Of a DNA stretch of 64,000 nt, positions 56,508-64,000 are shown one piece after another (position 1 is the first letter of the stretch; every line of letters starts with the position of its first letter). The translations under genes were made by a program, and so were the position numbers. Source of the stretch: Clostridium sp. OS1-26. Its GTDB lineage: Bacteria > Bacillota > Clostridia > Clostridiales > Clostridiaceae. The stretch covers positions 3,443,208 through 3,507,207 of the forward strand of contig NZ_CP133264.1 in NCBI RefSeq assembly GCF_030915445.1, written 5' to 3'. A model generated the notes under the pieces. The model was not told where the DNA came from. It saw only the letters and a list, made by a program, of their open reading frames with translations, and searched no databases.

Positions 56508-57539
56508 ATGATAATAATTATGAAACCACACACACCAAAGGAAGAGATTTTAATACAAAAGCAAAAATTAGAAAGAGAGGGATTTGAAGTGAACTTATCA
56601 CAAGGAGAGAATTACTGTATTCTTGGATTAATTGGGGACACTACAAAAATTGATGAAAGCAAAATAGGTGCAAATGAATATGTAGAAAAGATTCTTAAGG
56701 TTCAACAGCCTTACAAATTAGCAAATAGATTATTTCACCCTGATAATACAGTAATTGATGTTAAGGGTGAAAAAATTGGTGGAAATAAAATTGCCATTAT
56801 GGCAGGTCCTTGTTCTGTAGAAAGTGAGGAACAGATAGTAGAAATAGCAAGGCTAGTAAAGAAAAGCGGGGCAGGATTCTTACGTGGAGGCGCTTTTAAA
56901 CCAAGAACTTCACCATACAGTTTCCAAGGACTTAAAACTCACGGGTTGGAGCTTTTAAAATTAGCAAGAAAAGAAACAGGACTTCCAATAGTAACTGAGA
57001 TAATGACTGCAGATATGATAGATAAATTTGTTGAAGATGTGGATGTAATACAAGTTGGAGCAAGAAATATGCAAAACTTTGAGCTTTTAAAAGAGCTTGG
57101 AAAAACTAGAAAACCAATACTTTTAAAAAGAGGTCTTTCAGCGACCATAGAAGAGCTTTTAATGTCGGCAGAATATATAATGTCAGAGGGAAATGAAAAT
57201 GTAATACTTTGTGAAAGAGGCATAAGAACCTTTGAGAATTACACAAGAAACACGTTGGATTTAAGTGCTATACCAGCTATAAAGAAGTTAAGTCACCTTC
57301 CAGTAATAGTGGATCCGAGCCATGCTGCAGGTTTATGGTGGATGGTAGAACCTTTATCTAAAGCAGCAATTGCAGTAGGTGCAGACGGGCTTATCATTGA
57401 AGTTCATAATGATCCTGCTAACGCAAAGTGTGATGGACAACAATCTATAAAACCGGATAAATTTCACAGACTTATGGAAGATATAGATGCATTAGCGCAG
57501 TTAGGGTCGAGAGAGATTTATGAAACAATAAATTTTTAG
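56508..57539 (+). CDS. aroF: 3-deoxy-7-phosphoheptulonate (DAHP) synthase, AroA-I-beta type with N-terminal regulatory domain
   Basis: The 343-residue enzyme joins PEP and erythrose 4-phosphate, the first shikimate step. An N-terminal ferredoxin-like regulatory domain (about 1-75; [20 protein letters not shown]) precedes the barrel. Barrel marks are [57 protein letters not shown] and the metal loop [11 protein letters not shown]. The extra domain is the one that gives Tyr/Phe inhibition in the Thermotoga enzyme. ATG 56508 follows AGGGGGCATTTATC; a second ATG lies four codons on. It is the first enzyme gene of the aromatic operon. Confidence 0.95.
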   Translation: MIIIMKPHTPKEEILIQKQKLEREGFEVNLSQGENYCILGLIGDTTKIDESKIGANEYVEKILKVQQPYKLANRLFHPDNTVIDVKGEKIGGNKIAIMAGPCSVESEEQIVEIARLVKKSGAGFLRGGAFKPRTSPYSFQGLKTHGLELLKLARKETGLPIVTEIMTADMIDKFVEDVDVIQVGARNMQNFELLKELGKTRKPILLKRGLSATIEELLMSAEYIMSEGNENVILCERGIRTFENYTRNTLDLSAIPAIKKLSHLPVIVDPSHAAGLWWMVEPLSKAAIAVGADGLIIEVHNDPANAKCDGQQSIKPDKFHRLMEDIDALAQLGSREIYETINF

Positions 57540-57633
57540 GCTTTAATTATTAGAGCTTTAGTTGTCAAAAAGAATACTTTAGAGTTCTTAATATAGTTTG
57601 CAAAAAACTTTTCAAATAAAAGGGGAAGATATA

Positions 57634-58491
57634 ATGGATGAATCTGGCTTTAAACTTAATATAGCAATTGTAGGCTTAGGTCTTATAGGAGCATCTTATG
57701 CTATGGCACTTAAAGACTTGGCGCCCGAATGTATATATGGAGTAGATAAAAATGAAGAAACTTTGAAAAAAGCTTTAGATATGAGGATTATAGATAAGGC
57801 CTACAAAAATGGAGATATCTTTTTAAAGAATGTAGATTTAATTATTATAGCTCTTTATCCTCAGGATACAGTAGAGTTCATAAAGGATAATTTGCATAAC
57901 TTTAAAGAAGGAGTTTTAATAACAGACACTTCTGGAGTAAAAGAAAGCATAGTTGATAAAATAAATTCCATTTTACCAGATAATATGGAGTTCATTGGTG
58001 GACACCCAATGGCAGGAAAAGAGTCTGGAGGTATTAAGTTAGCTTCTAAAGAGATTTTTAAGGGAGCTAACTATATCATAACTCCAACGGGAAAAAATAA
58101 TAAGTGTAATATTGACATTATAGAAAAGATGGCTAAAAGTATAGGTTTTAAAAATGTAATATATATAAATCCTGAGGAACATGATAGAATAATATCTTTC
58201 ACTAGCCAGCTTCCGCATGTCATAGCAGTTTCGCTTATTGATGCATGTATAGAGGAAAATGATATTGGGTTATATACCGGTGGGAGTTTTAGAGATGCTA
58301 CTAGAGTTGCTGTTATAAATCCTATGTTATGGTCAGAGTTATTTACCATGAACTCAGAGAAGCTAATATCTGAGATAGAACGTTTTGAGGAAAGTATAAG
58401 CAAATTGAAGGACGCAATAAAGTGTAGAGATGTTGATAAACTAGATCATATTTTTAAGCAAGTATCCTTGAAAAGAAAAGAATTGATATAA
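57634..58491 (+). CDS. tyrA: Prephenate dehydrogenase
   Basis: The 285-residue NAD enzyme makes 4-hydroxyphenylpyruvate for tyrosine. Marks are the Rossmann loop IVGLGLIGASYAM, TDTSGVKESIV, the FIGGHPMAGKESGG active-site segment with its histidine, and SQLPHVIAVSLI. There is no ACT or chorismate-mutase domain; mutase is supplied by PheA at the operon end. ATG 57634 follows AGGGGAAGATATA; the longer in-frame ORF from TTG 57598 lacks a site. It lies 94 bp after aroF. Confidence 0.94.
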   Translation: MDESGFKLNIAIVGLGLIGASYAMALKDLAPECIYGVDKNEETLKKALDMRIIDKAYKNGDIFLKNVDLIIIALYPQDTVEFIKDNLHNFKEGVLITDTSGVKESIVDKINSILPDNMEFIGGHPMAGKESGGIKLASKEIFKGANYIITPTGKNNKCNIDIIEKMAKSIGFKNVIYINPEEHDRIISFTSQLPHVIAVSLIDACIEENDIGLYTGGSFRDATRVAVINPMLWSELFTMNSEKLISEIERFEESISKLKDAIKCRDVDKLDHIFKQVSLKRKELI

Positions 58492-58520
58492 AAGATAATA
58501 AAATATATGGAAGTGATTGA

Positions 58521-59585
58521 ATGAGTATAATAGACATTGAGCTTAAGCACAAAAAATATAAAATACACATAGAAAAAGGAATATTAAATACTATTGGTGA
58601 ACATATAGCAGAACTTTATACGGGTAAAAATATAGTACTTATAACAGACTGGAATGTAGAAAAGTTTTATTTAGAAAGAGTTTGCATATCCCTTGAAAAA
58701 AGTGGATTTAACATAAAATATATATCCATTAAACCGGGAGAACAGAGTAAAACCCTTAGTATGCTGCAGGAAGTATATGAAAAGTTCTGTGATTATGGAT
58801 TAAAAAGAGGAGATTTAATAATATCACTAGGAGGAGGAGTAGTTGGAGATTTGGCAGGCTTTGCAGCAGCTACTTACTTAAGAGGAATAAAATATGTTCA
58901 AATTCCAACATCCCTTTTAGCTCAAGTGGACAGCAGTATAGGTGGAAAGGTAGCAGTAGATTTACCCTATGGGAAAAATTTAGTAGGAAGTTTCTATCAT
59001 CCTGAGGCAGTTTTTATAGATTCTGAGGTATTACAGACCTTAGATAAAAAATTTTTTAACGATGGCATGTCAGAAATTATAAAATATGGGTTAATAAGGG
59101 ATAGGAGCATTTCAGATACGGTTTTAAAGTATGATAATAAAGAAGAAATTCTAAAAAATATAGAAGAGATAATATATAAATGCTGCTCCATAAAGAAAAA
59201 CATAGTTGAAAATGATGAAAGAGATAGGGGAGAGAGAATGCTGCTAAATTTCGGCCATACATTAGGTCATTGTATAGAAAAGTACTTTAATTATGAGATT
59301 TATACCCATGGAGAAGCAGTAGCAATTGGAATGGCTCATATAACTAAGAAAAGTGAAGAATTAGGAATTACAGAGAAAGGTGCTTATGATTATATAAAAG
59401 GTGTTTTACAAAAATATGAGCTGCCATTTGAAATGCCAGATGTAGGCTATAGTGAATTATTTGAAGCAATTAACTATGATAAAAAGGCAGAGGATAATGC
59501 TATTAATTTAGTACTATTAGCTAAGGTAGGGGAAGGTAAAATTATTAATATAAATATGGATGATATTGAAAAATATATAGTTTAA
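58521..59585 (+). CDS. aroB: 3-dehydroquinate synthase
   Basis: The 354-residue NAD- and metal-dependent enzyme turns DAHP into 3-dehydroquinate. Marks are the NAD loop SLGGGVVGDLAGFAAATYLR, YVQIPTSLLAQVDSSIGGKV, the metal histidines in LNFGHTLGHCIEKY and THGEAVAIGM, and GMSEIIKYGLI. ATG 58521 follows TGGAAGTGATTGA and lies 29 bp after tyrA. The C-terminus is complete. Confidence 0.96.
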   Translation: MSIIDIELKHKKYKIHIEKGILNTIGEHIAELYTGKNIVLITDWNVEKFYLERVCISLEKSGFNIKYISIKPGEQSKTLSMLQEVYEKFCDYGLKRGDLIISLGGGVVGDLAGFAAATYLRGIKYVQIPTSLLAQVDSSIGGKVAVDLPYGKNLVGSFYHPEAVFIDSEVLQTLDKKFFNDGMSEIIKYGLIRDRSISDTVLKYDNKEEILKNIEEIIYKCCSIKKNIVENDERDRGERMLLNFGHTLGHCIEKYFNYEIYTHGEAVAIGMAHITKKSEELGITEKGAYDYIKGVLQKYELPFEMPDVGYSELFEAINYDKKAEDNAINLVLLAKVGEGKIININMDDIEKYIV

Positions 59586-59649
59586 TAATCTGATTATAAA
59601 AGTGCTTAAAATGACATTGTAAAAAATTAAAGAGATAGGGGGCTATTTA

Positions 59650-60945
59650 ATGAAAAATATACAATATAAAACTATAAATCCGATAAAGTTATCAGGAAAT
59701 ATAACAGTTCCACCATCTAAAAGTGATTGTCACAGAGCAGTAATTTGCGCTGGATTATCAGAAGGAGGTAGTGAAATAGAAAATGTTACTTTCTCAGAAG
59801 ATATAGAAGCTACCTGCCAAGCTATGAAACACTTGGGTATAAATATAGTAAAATTTAAAGATGGTTTAATTGTAAAAGGTGAAAATAAGCTCAGTGTTAA
59901 AGAATCTAATATACATTGTAGACAGTCGGGATCTACATTAAGGTTTTTAATTCCACTAGCAGCAACCTTAGGTGAGGAAGTTACTTTTGAAGGTGAAGGA
60001 AAGCTTATAGAAAGGCCACTTAAGCCATATTACGATATTTTTAACAGCCAAAAACTGCAATATAAAAATCAAGATGGAAAGCTTCCTTTAACAGTAAATG
60101 GTGTGTTGAAGTTCGGGGAATATAAAGTTAAAGGAAACATAAGTTCACAATTTATAAGTGGATTGCTATTCGCACTTCCACTTTTAGAGGGAGACTCCAA
60201 AATAGTAATTACTACAGAATTAGAATCAAAATCATATATAGATATGACGCTAGATATGCTGGGTAAATTTTTAATAAAGATAGAAAATAATAACTATAAG
60301 GAATTCATAATAAAGGGAAATCAAAAATACAAATCATGTAACCATAGAGTTGAAGGAGATTTTTCACAGGCTGCATTTCTACTTACCATAGGAATTTTAG
60401 GTGAAGGCATAAAATGCAGAGGACTTAATATTAAATCGCTTCAAGGAGACAAGGCTATACTGGATATTCTTAGACGTATGGGAGCACAAATTATTGAAGA
60501 TGAAGGAGAAATAGAGGCTTTACCTTCAAAAACGCATGGCACAGTGATAGATGCCTCTCAATGTCCGGACTTGGTTCCTGTACTTGCGGCTTTAGCATCT
60601 GTAAGTGAAGGCACTACAAAAATAGTTAATGCAGCAAGGCTTAGAATAAAAGAAAGTGATAGATTGGCAGCTATAAGCTCTGAACTCAATAAAATCGGAG
60701 CAGATGTAGAAGAAAAAGAGGATGGATTAATAGTAAGAGGAAAAGATAAGCTAAGAGGTGGGGAGACATATAGCTGGAATGACCATCGTATAGCAATGGC
60801 GCTGGCATCTATTTCTTCAAAATGTACAGAACCGCTTATAATAAAGGATTCAAACTGTGTTAAAAAATCCTACCCAGAATTTTGGCAGCATTTTAAAAAG
60901 CTAGGAGGTAATATAGATGAGTGGAGTGTGGGGGAACAATATTAA
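59650..60945 (+). CDS. aroA: 3-phosphoshikimate 1-carboxyvinyltransferase (EPSP synthase)
   Basis: The 431-residue enzyme transfers enolpyruvate from PEP to shikimate 3-phosphate. Marks are [20 protein letters not shown], the [20 protein letters not shown] loop (class II sequences have GNSGTTLR or similar variants; here the SGST form), [26 protein letters not shown] and [16 protein letters not shown] 59650 follows AGAGATAGGGGGC. Its last 29 bases overlap the start of aroC. Confidence 0.95.
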   Translation: MKNIQYKTINPIKLSGNITVPPSKSDCHRAVICAGLSEGGSEIENVTFSEDIEATCQAMKHLGINIVKFKDGLIVKGENKLSVKESNIHCRQSGSTLRFLIPLAATLGEEVTFEGEGKLIERPLKPYYDIFNSQKLQYKNQDGKLPLTVNGVLKFGEYKVKGNISSQFISGLLFALPLLEGDSKIVITTELESKSYIDMTLDMLGKFLIKIENNNYKEFIIKGNQKYKSCNHRVEGDFSQAAFLLTIGILGEGIKCRGLNIKSLQGDKAILDILRRMGAQIIEDEGEIEALPSKTHGTVIDASQCPDLVPVLAALASVSEGTTKIVNAARLRIKESDRLAAISSELNKIGADVEEKEDGLIVRGKDKLRGGETYSWNDHRIAMALASISSKCTEPLIIKDSNCVKKSYPEFWQHFKKLGGNIDEWSVGEQY

Positions 60946-61996
60946 GCTATCAATATTTGGAGAGTCACATGGCAAGGCTATAGGAATTACAATAGATGGA
61001 CTTAAACCAGGGATAGAAATAAACCTAGATTATATAAAAAATCAAATGCAAAGAAGGGCTCCAGGATCTAGCACACTTTCTACCCCAAGAAAAGAAGGAG
61101 ATAATTTTGAAGTACTAAGTGGATTGTTTAATGGTAAAACCACAGGAACTCCACTTTGTGCAGTAATTTATAATCAAAATACTATATCCAAAGATTATGA
61201 AATTACAAAAAATCTAATGAGACCTGGCCATGCTGATTACGCAGGACATGTGAAATACAATGGCCTCAATGATTATAGAGGAGGCGGGCATTTTTCAGGA
61301 AGACTTACAGCACCTATAGTTTTTGCAGGAGCTGTTTGCAGACAGATATTAGAAAACAAAAATATAATTATAGGAAGTCATATAAAGAGCATAGGAGAAA
61401 TTAAGGAAAAGAATTTTGATTTAAAAGATCTAGAAGTGGAGAAGCTAATTGAGTTGTCAAAAGCTGAGTTCCCAGTGCTAGACCATAAAAGCAGAGAAAA
61501 TATGATGGAGAGTATTTTAAAAGTAAAGGAAGAAGGGGACTCCATAGGAGGAGTTATTGAAACAGCAGTATTAAACCTTCCACCAGGAATTGGTAATCCG
61601 TTTTTTAATTCTATAGAGAGTACTATTTCAGGGTTATTATTCTCAATTCCAGCAGTAAAAGGAGTTGAGTTTGGTGCAGGCTTTGACATAACAAGTATGA
61701 AAGGTTCAGAGGCTAATGACGAGTATTTTATAGATGAGAATAAAAAAATAAAAGCCAGAAGTAATAATAATGGAGGAGTTACAGGGGGAATTACAAATGG
61801 TATGCCTCTTATATTTAGAGCTGCTATTAAACCAACTCCTTCAATATCAAAAACTCAAAATACCGTGGATATAGAAAAAAAGGAAAAGGCTGTTTTAAAG
61901 ATAAGAGGTAGACATGATCCTTGTATTGTGCCGAGAGCAGTGCCAGTAATAGAAGCGGTGGCAGCAATAGCAATATTAGACTTAATATATAGTTGA
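60917..61996 (+). CDS. aroC: Chorismate synthase
   Basis: The 359-residue FMN-dependent enzyme eliminates phosphate from EPSP to give chorismate. Marks are [70 protein letters not shown] and [18 protein letters not shown] 60917 follows TAGGAGGTAATATAG within the aroA coding end, so translation of the two is coupled by the 29-bp overlap. The operon then goes to pheA after 80 bp. aroD, aroE and aroK are not in the window. Confidence 0.97.
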   Translation: MSGVWGNNIKLSIFGESHGKAIGITIDGLKPGIEINLDYIKNQMQRRAPGSSTLSTPRKEGDNFEVLSGLFNGKTTGTPLCAVIYNQNTISKDYEITKNLMRPGHADYAGHVKYNGLNDYRGGGHFSGRLTAPIVFAGAVCRQILENKNIIIGSHIKSIGEIKEKNFDLKDLEVEKLIELSKAEFPVLDHKSRENMMESILKVKEEGDSIGGVIETAVLNLPPGIGNPFFNSIESTISGLLFSIPAVKGVEFGAGFDITSMKGSEANDEYFIDENKKIKARSNNNGGVTGGITNGMPLIFRAAIKPTPSISKTQNTVDIEKKEKAVLKIRGRHDPCIVPRAVPVIEAVAAIAILDLIYS

Positions 61997-62076
61997 AAAT
62001 AACGAAGATTTTTTCTAAGAAAAATTTATTGCAATAGTTAAGTCTATAAAGCTATTAATATAATGGGGGTGCTATT

Positions 62077-63228
62077 TTGGAAAAACTAAGCTGCTTAAGA
62101 GAAAAGATTGATATAATAGATGAAGAGATAGTTAAACTTTTTGAAGAAAGAATGGACATAGTGTGTAAGGTGGCTGAATATAAGAAGCAAAATTCTATGG
62201 AAGTTCTAAATGCTAAACGAGAAAATCAAGTTATAGAAATGCAGCTAAATAATTTAAAAAACAAATCCATAGAAAAAGAAACGGAAGAGCTATTAAAACA
62301 TATTATGTACATAAGCAGAAGCTTACAGAGCAAGTTATTAAAGGATGATGATATAAATTCTGAAAAGTATAAGAATAACTTTAAAATAGGGAGTGAAAAA
62401 GCACCTTTAGTAGGTTTTCAAGGAGTTCCTGCTTCATTTAGTCATGAAGCTTTAATTAAGTATTTTGGAGAAGATACTAAGGTTTTGAATTTCAAAAATT
62501 TCAAAGATGTATTTGAGGCTTTAAAGAATGGCGATATACAATATGGAATTTTACCTATTGAAAATTCATCAACCGGAGGAATTACTGAAGTTGATGATTT
62601 ACTGAGAAAATACAATTTCTATATAGTAGGTGAAAAGTGTCTTAAAGTAGACCATAATCTTCTAGTAACTAAGGATGCTGAGGCTTCAGATATAAAAGAG
62701 GTATATTCTCATGCCCAAGCATTTCTTCAAAGCAGTAAGTTTTTTGAAGAACATGATAATTGGATGCTAATACCTTACTTGAATACAGCACAAAGTGCTA
62801 AATATGTAAGTGAAGAAAATAATAAGTCTAAAGCCTGCGTTGCAAGTAAAAAAGCAGCGGAATTATATGGACTTAAAATCATAGAAGAAAATATAAATTA
62901 TAATAACAATAATTATACAAGATTCATTATAATAGCTCCAGAAATTGAAGTTAATAAGAAATGCGATAAAGTTAGTATAGTTATTGCACTGCCTCATAAA
63001 GTAGGCACACTTTATAATATAACAAGGCATTTCTATAATAATAATTTAAACATGACAAAAATAGAGTCTAGACCAGTGGTAAATAAATCCTGGGAATACT
63101 TTTTCTATATAGATTTTAGCGGGAATATGCAGGATGAAAGTACTGTTAATGCTCTAAAGGAAATGGAAAAGGAAAGTATATACTTTAAGCTTTTAGGAAA
63201 CTATAAATCAGATTGTAATGTAAAATGA
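62077..63228 (+). CDS. pheA: Bifunctional chorismate mutase/prephenate dehydratase
   Basis: The 383-residue protein has three domains. An AroQ chorismate mutase spans 1-90 (LREKIDIIDEEIVKLFEERM). Prephenate dehydratase spans about 108-285 (VGFQGVPASFSHEALIKYFG, YGILPIENSSTGGITEVDDL, and the active-site Thr-Arg as NNYTRFIIIAPE). A C-terminal ACT domain spans about 295-375 (IVIALPHKVGTLYNITRHFY, KIESRPVVNKSWEYFFYIDF), with the ESRP phenylalanine site. It yields phenylpyruvate and should be feedback-inhibited by Phe. TTG 62077 lies five bases after GGGGGTG. It is the last gene of the aromatic operon. Confidence 0.95.
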   Translation: MEKLSCLREKIDIIDEEIVKLFEERMDIVCKVAEYKKQNSMEVLNAKRENQVIEMQLNNLKNKSIEKETEELLKHIMYISRSLQSKLLKDDDINSEKYKNNFKIGSEKAPLVGFQGVPASFSHEALIKYFGEDTKVLNFKNFKDVFEALKNGDIQYGILPIENSSTGGITEVDDLLRKYNFYIVGEKCLKVDHNLLVTKDAEASDIKEVYSHAQAFLQSSKFFEEHDNWMLIPYLNTAQSAKYVSEENNKSKACVASKKAAELYGLKIIEENINYNNNNYTRFIIIAPEIEVNKKCDKVSIVIALPHKVGTLYNITRHFYNNNLNMTKIESRPVVNKSWEYFFYIDFSGNMQDESTVNALKEMEKESIYFKLLGNYKSDCNVK

Positions 63229-63322
63229 AAAACGTTTTTACAATTTTAAGTAGCTATTTTTAATTAATTATCATGAAAAAGCTTAACATTTCAGAGAATG
63301 ACGCTTATATAGTTATAAAGAG

Positions 63323-63352
63323 AAAAAGAGGTTGTTATTTAACCTCTTTTTC
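63323..63352. terminator. Bidirectional terminator between pheA and the LysR gene
   Basis: Perfect 11-bp stem AAAAAGAGGTT / AACCTCTTTTT (63323-63333, 63341-63351). It overlaps the stop and final codons of the minus-strand LysR gene. Confidence 0.85.
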
Positions 63353-64000
63353 AAAATACTCCAGTACCAATTTAGAAGCTTTACTTAAATCCTTATTTTT
63401 AAGTACTATAGCGCCACCTGTAAGCTCAAAGCTTGGAAACTCAGGAATAATTGCAAATTTACCATCAAAAATTTCTTTTGTTATATTTCCACAAGGAACC
63501 AGTGATATACCCATCTTATTTTCAACCATATTTTTTATGGTCTCAACATTAGTAAATTCCATATTTTTTTTTATTTTAATGTTAAATTTCTTGAGAATTT
63601 TTTCTGCTATAAGTGCATATTCACAGTTTCTTCCGAAAGAAAAGAAGGTAATATCAGAATAATTACTTTTTTTAATTTTGTCCCAATAGGACTTTTCCGA
63701 AATAAATACTAAACTTTCTTTATAAAGTGGTATAAAATCTAATTGTTCTAAACAAGGATCGGTTGGAATGATACCAAAATCAATCCTTCTCTTAAGAACA
63801 GAATCTATTACATCTTTTGCTGGAATTGTATCTACACTGAAACTTAGTTCAGGGTAAATATATGAGATTTTTCTGATAACCTCAGAAAGTTTGGTAGGAG
63901 CAAAGGTTTCTGAAGTAGCCATTTTTACTGTTCCTTGTGGTTGATGAAAATTAATCATGGAATCCAATAACTCTTTTTCAAAATCAATATATCTGTATGC
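63335..64000 (-). CDS. LysR-family transcriptional regulator, C-terminal effector domain (5' end beyond window)
   Basis: The frame is open from the right edge (64000) to TAA at 63335-63337, 221 residues. It covers the end of the LysR linker helix (YRYIDFEKELLDSMINFHQP) and most of the substrate-binding domain (GTVKMATSETFAPTKLSEVI, RRIDFGIIPTDP, MVENKMGISLVPCGNITKEI). The helix-turn-helix lies outside the window. It converges on the aromatic operon, so it does not share its promoter; target and ligand are unknown. Confidence 0.85.
   Translation of the reverse strand, partial: AYRYIDFEKELLDSMINFHQPQGTVKMATSETFAPTKLSEVIRKISYIYPELSFSVDTIPAKDVIDSVLKRRIDFGIIPTDPCLEQLDFIPLYKESLVFISEKSYWDKIKKSNYSDITFFSFGRNCEYALIAEKILKKFNIKIKKNMEFTNVETIKNMVENKMGISLVPCGNITKEIFDGKFAIIPEFPSFELTGGAIVLKNKDLSKASKLVLEYFEKEVK

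Noticed and set aside
63273..63662. Plus-strand ORF after pheA
   Set aside because: It runs antisense through the LysR effector domain, contains the terminator stem and has no ribosome binding site.

Overview
The window is low-GC (about 30% by eye), with A/T-rich third codon positions, strong GGAGG-type ribosome binding sites, intrinsic terminators and many RNA leader switches. Its content (glycyl-radical 4-hydroxyproline dehydratase, Fe-type alcohol dehydrogenase, sigma-54 enhancer-binding protein, T-boxes, c-di-GMP-I and TPP riboswitches, soluble chemoreceptors) fits Clostridium sensu stricto. I cannot name the species. I see no tRNA, rRNA, CRISPR array, insertion sequence or prophage; this is chromosomal housekeeping and catabolic territory.

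Layout. (1) 1-3.6 kb, minus strand: start of an NfnA/SudB-like flavoprotein, an Fe-alcohol dehydrogenase and a sigma-54 activator. Both target genes carry a -24/-12 promoter and the same palindrome about 61 bp upstream, so this looks like a complete small regulon. (2) 4.2-9.4 kb: XRE-cupin regulator, glycyl-radical activase, HypD, ProC and a PpnP-like protein, a trans-4-hydroxyproline to proline pathway. (3) 9.6-21.2 kb: a cytosolic chemoreceptor fused to a solute-binding domain, a DUF1846 protein, a formate/nitrite channel with an apparent CTG start, small unknown genes, PHP phosphoesterases, RidA, a broken NlpC/P60 hydrolase and a glycosyltransferase. (4) 21.4-34.8 kb: a giant double-DUF445 protein, YbjQ, M29 aminopeptidase, a PLP enzyme with a YheO-type regulator beside a 23-bp perfect inverted repeat, an M50 protease, an AI-2E-type permease, and a Rossmann-chemoreceptor fusion. 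(5) 33.3-36.0 kb: a c-di-GMP-I riboswitch and terminator ahead of a KAS III-like enzyme and a 6-TM chemoreceptor. (6) 36.9-40.6 kb: thiamin-precursor uptake (thiX, thiY, thiZ) with a TPP riboswitch on thiYZ and a very short terminator-embedded leader on thiX. (7) 40.8-46.7 kb: SulP and YfcC transporters, nitroreductase, MFS protein. (8) 47.0-55.9 kb: tandem leucine T-boxes, a small unknown gene, then ilvC-leuA-leuC-leuD-leuB-ilvB-ilvN. (9) 56.1-63.2 kb: aromatic operon aroF-tyrA-aroB-aroA-aroC-pheA behind a short leader ORF and terminator, then a truncated LysR gene.

Four genes (9.6, 17.9, 36.2 and 56.2 kb) are disrupted by single-base length changes in A or T runs. That pattern suggests homopolymer sequencing error or slippage and should be settled before any of them is called a pseudogene or a programmed frameshift. 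The best leads for new biology are the c-di-GMP-controlled KAS III/chemoreceptor pair, the Rossmann-chemoreceptor fusion, the sigma-54 regulon architecture and the thiX leader.
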